Source: Diplonema papillatum
Lineage: Eukaryota > Euglenozoa > Diplonemea > Diplonemida > Diplonemidae
Length of the DNA stretch: 64,000 nt
Direction: 5' to 3'
NCBI GenBank assembly: GCA_030068145.1
Contig: JAPJBO010000191.1
Span: 1-64,000, forward strand
Position numbers and translations under genes: made by a program
Shown: positions 1 through 11,400 of the stretch, piece after piece
Position numbering within the stretch: position 1 is the stretch's first letter
How the letters are laid out: each line of letters begins with the position of its first letter
Notes under the pieces: model-generated
Databases searched by the model: none
What the model saw: only the letters and a program-made list of their open reading frames with translations
Told to the model about the DNA's origin: nothing

Positions 1-1181
1 TTTCTTTGCAGCTTTCTGGCAGCATTCAAATCTGTTTGGCTGCGGCGGTACTTGCCGCTCTCTCCCACTCCTCCTCTGGGGTCATTCAAGAGGCTCGGAG
101 AGCGCCGGTCGCTGGTTGAGAGGCCCTCTCAGAGGGTTTCAGGACAGAAATGGTAAGCGCTTTGCAAGTAGAATGGGTCTGTCACTCTCGCCAACCTGAA
201 TTATGCATGATTCTGTGTGCATAATGCCTACTACTACTTTAGTAGCAGTAGCGGTTTAGTAAACCGTTTACCAATGGTACCCCAGGGTGCGCAACCAGGA
301 TGCCGAGCCCAGGGTGTAGCAACTAACCCGTATTCTGGCCCAAAACCCTGTCAAAATCGTCAGAAAACGTGTTTCAGATGCATTTTCTGGCCGAAAAAGT
401 TAGTTCCACGCGGTTTTCCGTGATACCAAAATTTTGCATAATTAGCCACAAAGGTAGCCACAAGGTTTGTGGCTACTTTGTGGCTAAATGGGGCCACAAT
501 GTGGCAACCTTGTGGCTGACAGCTATGGATGATGCACCTTCCTGTCCAGGTCAACGGCTCCTCCGGATTTCGCCTGCAACTGCGATGCTCACTCGGTGCA
601 GCTCCGGAACGTGGCGCCGACTCCGTCCCACCTGGCACGGGCGACCTCGAAGGCTGAGTAGCTTCGCAATGAAGCGACAACCTCAACGGCCCGAGTCGAA
701 CCAAAAAGAGTGTAATTTTGTGTAATGCTTTGTGTAATTTTGTGTAATTTTTTGTGTAATTTTGTGTAATGCTTTGTGTAATGCTTTGTGTTATTTTGTT
801 TAATTTTGTGTCTGTAGACAGACAAAAGCCACACTGGCTGCGTGGAACTAGCTTTTTCGGCCAGAAAATGCATCTGAAACACATTTTCTGATGATTTTGA
901 CAGGTTTTGGGCCAGCATTTTGGTGAGCTGCTTCACCCTCTGGGCTCGGCATCCTGGTTGCGCACCCTGGGGTACCATTGGTAAACGGTTTACTAAAACT
1001 CTACTGCTACTAAAGTAGTAGTAGGCATTATGCACTGTCCGAAAACCCTCTGAGAGGGCCTCTCAACCCAGCGACCGGCGCTCTCCGAGCCTCTTCAATG
1101 ACCCCAGAGGAGGAGTGGGAGAGAGCAAGTACCGCCGCAGCCAATCAGATTTGAATGATGCTAGAAAGCTGCAAAGAAAAG
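1..1181. mobile_element. Foldback (long inverted repeat) non-autonomous element
   Basis: The two ends are inverted copies of each other. Positions 1-149 plus 225-430 match the reverse complement of about 838-1181 with few differences. The outermost bases are TTTCTTTGCAGC on the left and GCTGCAAAGAAA on the right. The left arm carries about 75 bp (150-224) that the right arm lacks. The centre holds a short repeat of GTGTAATTTT type (710-800) and a small palindromic stretch around CCACAAGG (450-525). There is no coding capacity. The window starts inside or at the edge of the element, so the left terminus and target duplication cannot be checked. It looks like a MITE-type or foldback DNA transposon; the superfamily is unknown. 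Confidence 0.7.
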
Positions 1182-2540
1182 TGTCAGCCGTCTGATAATA
1201 GTCAGGAGCTGGCGGATGGTGACTGAGCTTGAGCTCCCTGCCGCGGGCCTGCGGCCCGTGCTGCCCGGCAGGCTGGGACTGGTATTGTCGGCAAGTCAGC
1301 CACCAGAAGCCATTTCCCTTGTGCCCTGGCTGGGGTGCTACAGGACGCGAGGAATTTCCAAGACGTGTGAGAGATTGCCCCCGCTACTTTTCTCGGATAC
1401 TTTTCTTGGCTCCTTCTTGAACTCTTTCGGACATTGATTGCAACCGTGTAGTTGCGCTCAACGGCCGCGCACTGCGCACTTTGCAAGCAAGCAAGCAACC
1501 TCGCTGGTTACGGGGTAGCTTGCACACCGAGTAGAAGAGCTGTCGTAATTGTGAAATGCTCTGCCGTTTGCTGGGTCGTTGCTGTCCTCCTGCGTATCCC
1601 AGAATATCAGCGTGCTTTGTCGTCGTTACTAGTAACCTTAGACCACGGTTGTCACCACCTGCGTGGTTAGGTCCTTCGCCAGGAAAAGTTGGAGACTATG
1701 AACCCCCGCAACTGAAACGGGTTTGCGGACAAGAGACCCTTTGAACTAAATTGATTCCTTGCCTGCTCCAAAACCTGTCAACAGAAGCATTGGCAGCTTC
1801 GTACTGACTGCTGTCTGAACTATCAACTTCGCTTTCGACGGGTTCGTCTTCCTCCGGTGCACTCTCCGACTCAAAATGTACTAGAATTATGGCATTAGCA
1901 TGTTTTGCGACCGTGTTGGCACTCCCCATTCTTCGAGGACCAGTGGAGGGACTGTCTGGCTTCGGAACGAGATGATCGTTTGACGCAACAGCACTACTCG
2001 ACCGGCTACCAATATTTTGTTGTAATCCCATTCAGTCGGCGAAAGACGACCACCATTTTTCTAAGTTTGCATGGAGGCGTTGTTGAGCACAGATTTACAT
2101 TGGCGAGGTGAAATCAACACCTGTCGATCACGCGAGGAAGCTTTCAACTTCTTCACTCTGCGTTCGTAGATCAGCCTCCACCTCTGCAGGCTTGTGCTTT
2201 GGTCATGCATGTTTATGGTGCAAGACGGGTTTCTTGCCCCGTCTTGTTTCCTGCTGGTTCAGTATCGGATCAGTCGAATCTAGGTCAATGACTCTCGCAG
2301 TCATGAGAAGCGGGATGCTTGCTTTCTGCCATAAGCTTCAGTCAATCGGTGTCAATTCTTTCAGGTGCCCTAGCTCTGTTGCTTAGGTGAGGAGAAGACA
2401 TTCGGAGAAATACGGGGAACCCTATTGAAAACCGTATTCCCGTGTTAGTGTCGCCTCGCGTCTCCAGGACAAAAGGCGACACTGACAAGGGAGAAACGGA
2501 GGCGACACTAGCACGGGGGGGGGTAGGTATGCAAAATTTT
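1182..2540. other. No recognised gene
   Basis: Several short reading frames occur on both strands but none shows a family I recognise. The longest is about 110 codons on the minus strand (1696-2031), with an acidic Ser/Asp/Glu-rich stretch. At 2450-2510 a short inverted motif built on AGTGTCGCCTC / GGCGACACT is present. A G10 run lies just before 2526. Confidence 0.4.
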
Positions 2541-2788
2541 GGTATCACGGAAAACCGCGTGGAACTAGCTTTTTCGGCCAGAAAATGCATCTGAAACACA
2601 TTTTCTGATGATTTTGACAGGTTTTTGGGCCAGCATTTTGGTGAGCTGCTTCACCCTGGGCTCGGCATCCTGGTTGCGCACCCTGGGGTACCATTGGTAA
2701 ACGGTTTACTAAAACTCTACTGCTACTAAAGTAGTAGTAGGCATTATGCACACAGAATCGTGCATAGTTCAGGTTGGCGAGACGTTCT
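2541..2788. mobile_element. Single arm of the foldback element
   Basis: This stretch matches the reverse complement of about 190-430 of the element at the start of the window, including part of the 75-bp segment present only in the left arm there. It also matches 838-1030 directly. No second arm is found nearby, so it is a solo arm or a truncated copy. Confidence 0.7.
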
Positions 2789-3141
2789 ACTTGTTTCGTT
2801 GTGTCGCACAAGCCTGGGCCACAACTTTAACCACAACTTTTACCACAATGTTGTGGCTAGTTGTGCAAAATTTTTGACCGAAAAAAAGACCACCCAAAAC
2901 ACGCTAAACGTCTTTTCTTGTGTGGTTTTTCGTGTTTTTGGGATGGGTTTTGGGTATGTTCTTCCCTCATACCCCCAACGGACCACGGTGGAATTCGAAC
3001 CCGAACGTCCAAAAACATACCAGCCATTTTTCAGCTCCCGGTGCCGGGCTGATGCCCATACCCGTACACAGTTCTAAGTTTTTGCCTCTAACGGTATGGT
3101 CACAAGTTTTTGCCCATTAGTATGAAGTCCTAAGTTTAGTT

Positions 3142-3370
3142 TGCCTTTTCTCTCACTCTCAAAGGGAGAGTGTTGCATACTTTCACCAACCTGCAGAAGG
3201 CATCCCGCCTCGATTAGAAGGGGAAGTGGATGTCTGCGTCAAATACGCGTTTGATCACCTCGGCATCTTGGAGATTACGGGCTGGGTTCAAGGCATGGGC
3301 CACATCACGACTCGAATTGAAGTAACGGATGAAGCCTACGAAAAGCACGACGGATATAGTAAAGTATGAC
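3142..3370 (+). CDS. Possible terminal exon of an unknown gene
   Basis: An open frame reading FHQPAEGIPPRLEGEVDV and onward to a TGA at 3368-3370 has ordinary protein composition. It is preceded by a pyrimidine-rich stretch ending in AG near 3164 that could be a splice acceptor. About 65 codons are visible. No upstream exon could be found and I do not recognise the protein. It may be the end of a host gene cut off by the LINE block that begins at 3511, or a chance open frame. Confidence 0.25.
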
Positions 3371-3507
3371 CTCATCTTTCATGCTGTAGAATCGTGTTAA
3401 GTACTGGAGTGGTAGATTGGCCAGTTTTCCGTTTCGAATCGCTCACTTGTTTTGGCCTGGGACCGCGTTCCGCCTGCGTTAGCTTGATAGGCATCTCTTC
3501 TTCGATG

Positions 3508-3644
<137 letters not shown>

Positions 3645-3863
3645 ATCTCAGTAATGGGTAACCCTTGAGCGGAGTCTAGCCCAGTTGCGCAATGCACCTA
3701 CGTTACTGCCGATGTACCAGCCGGCTGCTCGCGGTGGTTGCGACGTATACGGAAATGCAGCCTCGACTGGCATTGGTCTCCTTCTTCGTGATTTGCATGT
3801 TGCTGACTACAGCAGGTGTCCGGGGGTATTCGCCTTCTCGTACATGTGGAGCAGCGCGGGGCG

Positions 3864-6260
3864 TCATGCTTTGTACATCTTAAGGTCGCATTGATATTCC
3901 GCTACGTTATTCGTCCGCACGTTCGGCAGGGGCAGCACCATCTCAGCTTCTTTCCTGCCATTTCGGTACAGTACTGCCCCTGCTCCCGCTACTGCAAAAA
4001 CGGTGCCGTTCCCGCGCGCTCCGCCATCGAAGTATACTGCAATCTCGTCCGCGGTTTCCTCGTCCGGAAGCGTGTCCCGTGCTGCAGTTTGCTTCCCTCT
4101 TGGAATTTCTGGCGGTGGGGCGTAGAACCGATTCTTCACCGGGGGCAGCTTGATCCCCGCTTCCAGCTCGAAGGCTACAGCTAGCTCCATATAGCTGATT
4201 CCAGTCTCCTGCCCTGGGGGTGCCCACCTGAGTGTTTTTAGCCAGCCCGTGAAGGCTGTCCAGAGACCTGGGCCATATTTCCACTTTGAGGTGGTTGCGG
4301 CGTGTGGGACGTCCGTCACGCTCAAAACCCGGGGGGCTGTTGGGACCCACCCCCGCGGATACTCCAACGTTCGGTGGTGTCGCGGGGCTCGGTCCAGCAT
4401 ATTGTCTGTTTCCTGTCTGGCTACCAGTACCGCAACAAAGAACGTCTGCAGTCTCTCTATAATGCGGAGGCGTTGGTGTTCGTCAGCAGGTAGCGGATTT
4501 TCGAGTGGAGCTCGGGGGCAGAGAGGAACGACTCCACAAAGGCGTAAACACGGCGGCCAACTGCTTTGGATGTCCTCCAGGTCAGCATATTCCGACCGTA
4601 TTTGTGTCCACGCCATGCATCTCCAGAAAAGGTGTTCGACAGTCTCTCTTTCCTGCGTGCCGCAGTACTTGCATGTCACCTCTAGCCCGGTTCGCCCCGT
4701 GGCCGGTGTGGCCCCCGCAATGACCGTCCGGAGCATTCCTGCTTGGTAAGCGGTCAGCGGCGTTTCCCGCTTTTCCAGCAGGTGCCTCGTAGCCCACGTG
4801 TCGATGCCGTGCTGCGCTCCGTCAAAGTCCGCCGGTCTCCTTGCTGCCAGCTTCCTCATCTCCCGGAGGCGCGTCGCATGTCGTACGTCGTGCTGAAGAA
4901 GCTTCGTGTTGCCCATTTGTGCTGCATCGTGGGTCACCGTCTCGCCGGCTTCGTTTTCGTACGCGATTGTCGTCGGGCCCGTCCACCGCCAACCTATGTC
5001 CTCCAAGGCGTCCTTGAAAAACGCAAACGGCCCACGTACCTGTGCTAGCTCGCCATCTCGCTGCCACGACACTCGCGCCAGTCTCCGGACGTGTTCCCAC
5101 TTCTTGCTCTGCTCAGCCCACGTCGTGACCCTTCGGTATTGGGGCACTACGTAGGGGTCCAGCCTGTGCCCGTGATGCAAGATGTGTAGCACGGCTTCCT
5201 GTGCTCGGCGGGGACCGCCCGTCCATACTGCTGCGGTGAAGAGCCTCCTCAACCGCGTAGCGTCCGTCTTCCCTATGGCCGTTACTGCTGCACCATAGTA
5301 CCTTTTTGCGCCGGCTGCCATGCTGGTCGCCAGGTCCCTCGCTTGTGCAGGAAGTGGGAGGGAGGCGGCTCTCCTTAGGACCGCCTCAGCATCTGCGTTC
5401 CGTTGTGCGATCCTGCTCGAGGGGGTGAGCTGCTTGCTCGGCGGGAGAGGCCTCGTGGATAGCATTACTCCCAATGCGTCAAACTCCAACCGTCTGGCGA
5501 GCATCACCGGTGGTGCCGACGGCTGCAACGCCCCATCGAGCTCTGTATATTGCACTGGCTCACAGGCTCCGCGTGCTGTGGTGAAGCAAAAGGACTTCTT
5601 TTGCGCACAGACTCGCATTCCCGTCAGCCCTGCGAACTCGCTCGACCGTCGAACTGCCTCTTTTAAGCTCGCACAGCTCTTCAGCAATGCATATAGGTCG
5701 TCGACGTAGGATAGAGGAATCGCCGCTTCGATGCCAGCGATGTGTCTCATCCACACACTGATCAACACGTTTATCAGCACCACGCTGATTGGGCACCCCT
5801 GCATGATCCCGTTTGTGGGTACGAAACCTTCTCCAATGCTGTTCCCAACACGGAAGTGGCGCTGCATGTTGGCATATGCGGCCCGCAGAGTTTTGAGGAC
5901 CGTTGGATGGAATCCCAATTCTTCGGCGAGCTTAAACGCTATCTCCGCAGGAACTGAGTCGAAGCACTTCTGGAAGTCCAGCGCCAGACCGTAGAGCGGC
6001 TGTTTCGTTATATGGGCTTCCTCGATGAGTGCGGCGAGGTGCCAGACGAGATCATCGGTTCCGTGTTGTTTGCGGCAACCGTGTAGCCCACTGGGCGCTA
6101 TGGCGTCCATCCACTCCAATGCATCCCGCGCCCGTATCGAGGCCCATATCCTGTACAAGACTGGAGTTATTGTTATTGGGGGCGCTGGGACAGCGGGTCT
6201 CCAGTGCTCTCTGGTTTGGGGAGCAGATGGATGATTGCGTGCATCAGCGGGGCTGGCCAC
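3864..6260 (-). CDS. LINE C ORF2, reverse transcriptase and partial RNase H
   Basis: The RT shows GLHGCRKQHGTDDL (fingers), LALDFQKCFD (motif A), NGIMQGCPISV (motif B) and SYVDDLYALL (motif C). Downstream there is a CCHC finger (CKYCGTQERETVEHLFWRC) and the first RNase H block (VYFDGGARGNGT, then NVAEY). The remaining RNase H and the Cys/His tail typical of its relatives are missing, because the sequence switches to the 3' end of another LINE. The frame continues the endonuclease frame to the right with one frameshift and a short overlap at 6173-6260. It catalysed target-primed reverse transcription when whole; this copy is inactive. Confidence 0.85.
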   Translation of the reverse strand: MASPADARNHPSAPQTREHWRPAVPAPPITITPVLYRIWASIRARDALEWMDAIAPSGLHGCRKQHGTDDLVWHLAALIEEAHITKQPLYGLALDFQKCFDSVPAEIAFKLAEELGFHPTVLKTLRAAYANMQRHFRVGNSIGEGFVPTNGIMQGCPISVVLINVLISVWMRHIAGIEAAIPLSYVDDLYALLKSCASLKEAVRRSSEFAGLTGMRVCAQKKSFCFTTARGACEPVQYTELDGALQPSAPPVMLARRLEFDALGVMLSTRPLPPSKQLTPSSRIAQRNADAEAVLRRAASLPLPAQARDLATSMAAGAKRYYGAAVTAIGKTDATRLRRLFTAAVWTGGPRRAQEAVLHILHHGHRLDPYVVPQYRRVTTWAEQSKKWEHVRRLARVSWQRDGELAQVRGPFAFFKDALEDIGWRWTGPTTIAYENEAGETVTHDAAQMGNTKLLQHDVRHATRLREMRKLAARRPADFDGAQHGIDTWATRHLLEKRETPLTAYQAGMLRTVIAGATPATGRTGLEVTCKYCGTQERETVEHLFWRCMAWTQIRSEYADLEDIQSSWPPCLRLCGVVPLCPRAPLENPLPADEHQRLRIIERLQTFFVAVLVARQETDNMLDRAPRHHRTLEYPRGWVPTAPRVLSVTDVPHAATTSKWKYGPGLWTAFTGWLKTLRWAPPGQETGISYMELAVAFELEAGIKLPPVKNRFYAPPPEIPRGKQTAARDTLPDEETADEIAVYFDGGARGNGTVFAVAGAGAVLYRNGRKEAEMVLPLPNVRTNNVAEYQCDLKMYKA

Positions 6261-8358
6261 TCCCCTTCACGTTCGACGCTGTTCATTGCGTCCGCCATGA
6301 GTTCTAGAACCTGTGGCGGCAGTTGCTGCAATTCGTATACGCGCCACCCATGGAGCCCAGGTGACGACGTTTTCTTCATCTTTGCCAGTGCCGCCTTCAG
6401 GTCCGCTGTCGTGATGGGCCCGTGCGGCATCGCTTGCCGTGCAGGGAAGAAGCGCGCGTAGTGGATTTTAAAGGTATCCCATCTTGGTTCGGGGGTCCCA
6501 GCGTATTTGCAAAAGATCCCTCCCCACGCGTCGTCGCTTCTCAACATCCTGTCTATCTCGGTGCAACAAGCCGTCAGTGTCCCGTCTTTCCGTCTGAGCA
6601 TGGCGAGTGGTCTACTCCGGCCCCCAGCCAGGTACCGGTATACCTCGCCTCTCCCAGGTCCATTCCACTCGTTCTGCATTCGTTCCTTCCAGGCGCGGCA
6701 CCGCTGTTGCTTGAGGGAATTGATTGCATCTCGCTGGGTTCCTTCTAGTTCGATGAGGGTTTCCATTAGCTGCTCGAGCTCTTGTTGGCTTCCACTTATC
6801 TGGCCTAGGCGGACTCCTAGTGGCTGCGTCCTCCCCGCCGTCCTCAGTAAAGCATCTCTCGCTCTTTGTTCTGCGAAAGTACGGCCGCCCACCGATTTAT
6901 TTTCAAGCCTCCGTCGCGTCTCGGAGATGGTGGTCCGGAGCAGGCCGATGACCTTGTCGCGTTGCTTTGCTGCCCAGTCAAGCGCTCCTCTCGTCGAACA
7001 TGCCTGCCTGGCTGAGACCTGCTGCATCTTCTGTTGAAACCCACCTGTTCGTCCTTTGCAACCCCGCAATGCGTCCGGCTGTCTGGGGTCGCCATGCAGT
7101 TCGAGCAAGTAGGTTTCAGCTACTACCGTTGCGTTTTGATATGCGCCTGTCACTCCAGTCTTCTCCTCCTTCCGTCGTAGAGCCGCCTCGAGTACCGCTT
7201 CCTTCTTCTCCGGCGAGAGCAGGGGCAGCTTCCTCGGAAAAGGTGCCGGGATCCAAGCGGTTGGGTCTGACTGTGTAAACACTTCCAGACTTAGGGTGAC
7301 AAACACCGGGCAATGGGTGGGGATGTCATATTGGCCCTTCTTTGCGGTGACCACTGCTACTAGCGCCGGCGCCGCTGTTCGGTTCAGGAAGCACATGTCG
7401 ATACGCGAGCCACCCTCCCCGGCCCAACAGGTAGCCGGGGCGGCTTGTGAATGCGCCCTCGCCATGACAGCCGCCGAATCAATCCATCCACCGCTTCCGC
7501 AGGCCGCTTCGAGAGCTGGGCTATCTCTAGTCTCGGTGTTGAAGTCCCCCATTATGACAACGGGTACCTGCCCCAGCCCCGCCGCCATCTCGAACACACC
7601 GGCCAGGAGTTTTTCGCGCTCCCTCACGGCTTCCGAATCTTTCCCGACATGCGCATATACTGATATCACGTGTATAGTCGCACGCGCGTTCCCCGTCGCT
7701 ACTACTGCGTGCGCGACTCGCGTACTGCGAAAGAGCTCTCTTTCCAGCTCAGTTGAGGGTCGGGCTACCGTCGCTACCATGTTGCTTTTCGTGGTCACTG
7801 CCGCCCCTCCCGGCACGCGCTGCCCAATTCCGCTCGCTCCTACGACCACCGGTACATCCTCCCCCCAGTGGCATCTCACGCCATATGCCCCGAGGTAGAA
7901 CTCGCTGGTTCGTTTCACTTCCGGCCCAGCTCGAGTTTCCTGTAACGCAATGATGTCCGCTGGCAGTGTCGCCACACTGTGACACCTTGAGTTCAACGAC
8001 CCGAGATTTGTTGTCGCCAGGACCACTTCTCCTCGGGGCCCTGCCACTCCCCCCCGCGGGGCTGGCGCGACAGTCTCTGCTCCGAGCTGCCGCAGCGATA
8101 TCGTCGACGTCCCCACTTCCAGCGCAGAAATCTTCTGCAGCACCCTGTGCGGCAGAGCGAGCGCGTCGTAATGCTCGGGTCGATACGTCAGGACGACGAC
8201 TCGGGTTGCCCTCGCAGCTCTTCCTTCGCACCGAAGCTGCGTCAAGTTCCGTGTCGATAGAACCCACACGCTCGCCTTTAAAACTTCTGCGGCAGCTTGG
8301 AGAGTATAGTGGTCCCCATACACCCCGTCGCTTGCAGCTTCGAAGAGGTAGTCTGCAA
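6173..8358 (-). CDS. LINE C ORF2, partial OTU domain and APE endonuclease
   Basis: The frame opens within the OTU domain. The YGDHYTLQAAAEVL block and the histidine block TYRPEHYD are present, but the catalytic Cys region has been lost by 5' truncation. An apurinic-like endonuclease follows: QETR, VVIMGDFN, SRIDMC and THCPVFV blocks. A long linker leads to PKPESTGDPLSQRP, the start of RT, where the frame is broken. The endonuclease would nick the target DNA. The open frame runs on upstream through the CA tract, which is not part of the protein. Confidence 0.8.
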
Positions 8359-8375
8359 TGTGTGTGTGTGTGTGT
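8359..8375. repeat. Short TG tract between LINE A 3' end and LINE C 5' end
   Basis: Eight TG units. On the minus strand it separates the 3' end of LINE A from the truncated start of LINE C. Confidence 0.9.
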
Positions 8376-8432
8376 TGGAATTCAATTTCGGGTAACCCCT
8401 GAAGCGGAGTATAGCCCACGTTGTCAACATCC

Positions 8433-11400
8433 TCACGTCACAGCTGATGGTCCTGCCGGCTGCTCGTGGTGGCCACGCTCTGATCTAAACTGCAGCCTCG
8501 TTTGGTTTAGGCTCCCTGCTCCATGTCCCATGTGCTGCTGGTCGCAACACGTATCTGGGGGCAATCGCCTCTTCTTACACGCGGTGCAGCGGGGTTCATC
8601 ATGTTTCGCGCATCGTGCCGTCGCATTCCTCGCTTTCCTTGCTGTTGGTCGGGATCGCTGGCTGCTTGCGCCCCTCTCCTGCTCTCTTCCCTTCCACTCC
8701 GCCTCCTCCTTCCATGTTGTACTGTAAAAGTGTTCCGGGTGCCTGCTCGCTGCCCATGCCTCATGTGCCTTGACGAATGGGCTCGCGGGTGCCGTCGCAG
8801 CTGTGTGTGTGCCAGGGCGCGGCTGACTCATTTCCTGCAACACTGCTTCGGTCTGCGGGGCTAGCTCGGCTCGGCACGAGAGGCCTAGCATTACCCCTCC
8901 GCCTAGCGCTGTGACGCTGGTGACATTGGAGACGTGCCCACAGTGCCACGCTACGCCACAGATTCGTGCTACCGCGCTGGTGACCGCTCGGAAAGACTGA
9001 CCTTTCGCCAGTGCACTGCCCTTGTACTCCTCATACTGCGCCCGTATCAATCCTACTTGCGCGCCCGTCTCTGCTTGCACCCTGTCCATGGCCGCGTTAC
9101 TTAACGCGTCCGCATCGACGTTCCTACTCCGCGGTACGTGTTCCAGACTGAACTCAAACCGCGGTGTCAGGTCGGCCATGCTCGCCCTCGCCTGCAGAAA
9201 ATACGGTCGTAAGTTGGGTTTGCACATGGCCGTCCCGTTTACTGGTCCTATTACAACTTGTGAGTCGCCCCTGACTTTTACCGGCCCTTCAACGTCGCCC
9301 GGCTGTTCCCCGAGCAGTCGTATCCCCGCTATCAGGCCGTTGTACTCGGCCACGTTGTTGGTGGTCCGACCCAAGGGAACTGTTGTCTCCGCCAGCTTCA
9401 GCCCATCCTTGTAGATGACTGCTCCGGCCCCAGCCACCGCCAGTGCAGTTCCGTTCTGCCTTGAGCCGCCATCGAAGTACATGCATAGGCCCTCGGTGGT
9501 TTCTCTGGGGGGGAGTACGGCTCGGGCCGACGTCGCCTTGGCTTTCGAGGCTGCCGGCGGTTGGATTCGCCGATTTGCCACTATCGGCAGCCGCACGCCC
9601 GTTGTGACTTCGAAGTCTATGGCCAACTCCAAGAAAGTCACTGCGTGTTCCGATCCAACGTGCGCCCATCGAAGTCTGTTTAGCCACCAGTGCATGGCGT
9701 TCCACAATTCGCCGCCGTGCTTCCACTGCTGCGTGATTGTTTCGGCCTCAATCTTTGGAATGCAGACCCGCCTTGGACTCGTTGTTCTCCACCCCCACGG
9801 GTATTGGGTCAGTCGATGGTGGCGACTTGTCTCCTGCTCTCTCTCATCCCTTATCTGCCTTGCACGCAGTACAGCCAGGTAGTATCGCTGTAGCCTGCTT
9901 ACAAATTGGCAGGCTTCACCATGGTCGAGTGGTACTGGCTGCAGGGCGGGGTCCGTGCTGTGTCTGTGCATGGGTGCGACTCCGCACATGCTCAGGCAAT
10001 TCGGCCATGTTGTCCTGTCCACGGTGCCCATGCCGTGCTCCTGCCGTATACCCCTCCAAGCCTCACACTCCCACCACAAGTGCGCCACAGTTTCCCTTTC
10101 GTCCTGGTTGCAATATGGGCAAGTCTCGTTTTTCCCCGTTCTGCCTGTAGTTGCCACGGCCCCAGCTATTATTGATCGTAACATCCCCTGTTGGTATCCT
10201 GTCAATCCATTATCGAGAGCTTCGAGGAGATGTCGGGTTACGCTTCCATCCACCCCGTGCGCACATCCTCGCAAGTCTTCCCTTCTGTTGCACATCTTTG
10301 CCAATTGTTGGCGTCGTAGCGCCTGGCGCAAGTCGTGCAGCATGATTGTCGTTTGCTTCTCGTTCGCATCGTCCGTGTTAAAAACGACCTGCTCTCCGAT
10401 CTCATTGGTATACCCGATGGTGTCAGGGGTTGTCCACGCCCACTCCGCCTGGCTTAGAGCATCCCACATCAACCTGTGCGGAGAACCATCCGGTAACGTC
10501 TCTTTGTGCGCCCAAGCCACACCCGCCAGTGTCCTGATGTGCCGCCACTTCCGCATTTGTCGCACCCATGTCCGGATCCGTATGTAAGCCGGGGCAGTGT
10601 AAGGGTCCAGCCGGTGCCCGTGGTGAAGCACCTGCATCACCACTTCAACTGCACGTCTGCTGGGACCGGTCCATAGGGCTGTCATGACGGCCTGGCGCAT
10701 GGTGTTCGACGTCCTGTTGTCTAACGGCATGACCGATATGCCGTAGTACATTTTTGCGCACGCGGTCATTGAAACCAGCGTCTCACGTGCCGTTGCCGGT
10801 ACTGGTATTCTTTTTATTCGTTGCAAATTTAGTACTGCTCCTTCTCTGCGTTGTCGGATCCTGCTCGACAGCTGGCGTCCATGCCCACGTGCGTGCACCA
10901 TGACCCCAAGGCAATCGAAGCTGTCCGTCCGTTTGTAGAATCGCGGGGGGTCTTCCGAGACGAAAACATCAGTGTCTTCTTGCCAGCTCATGATTTCGAC
11001 CGCTGGTTGGCGCAACGTCGTTCCAAACGAGTGGGATTTCGCTAGGCAAATCCATAAGCCGGTCATTTCTTCGAATTGTACCGTCTTGTTCGCTATCGTC
11101 TGCAGGTGACTTGCTTCTCTGGCCGTGGCTGTTATGTCATCCACGTATGATCGTGGACGTCCTTCTTGCGCTACGTGCCTCATCCACACGCTGATCAACA
11201 GCCCAATCAGTATCACACTGATTGCGCAGCCCTGCATGATCCCGTTTGTTGGGATAAACCCACCTCCGACCGTCCCGTTTACCTTGAAATGCCGTTGCAT
11301 TTGTCGGTATGCGGCTTCTAATGCCCGAAGTACCTTTCGGTTGAATCCCAGCTTCTTTGCGAGTTGCAGGGTGACGTTGATGGGCACCGAATCGAAGCAC

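Noticed and set aside
2985-3010. GGTTCGAATTCCACC on the minus strand, like a tRNA T-loop
   Set aside because: No acceptor stem, anticodon arm or B-box/A-box spacing could be drawn around it.
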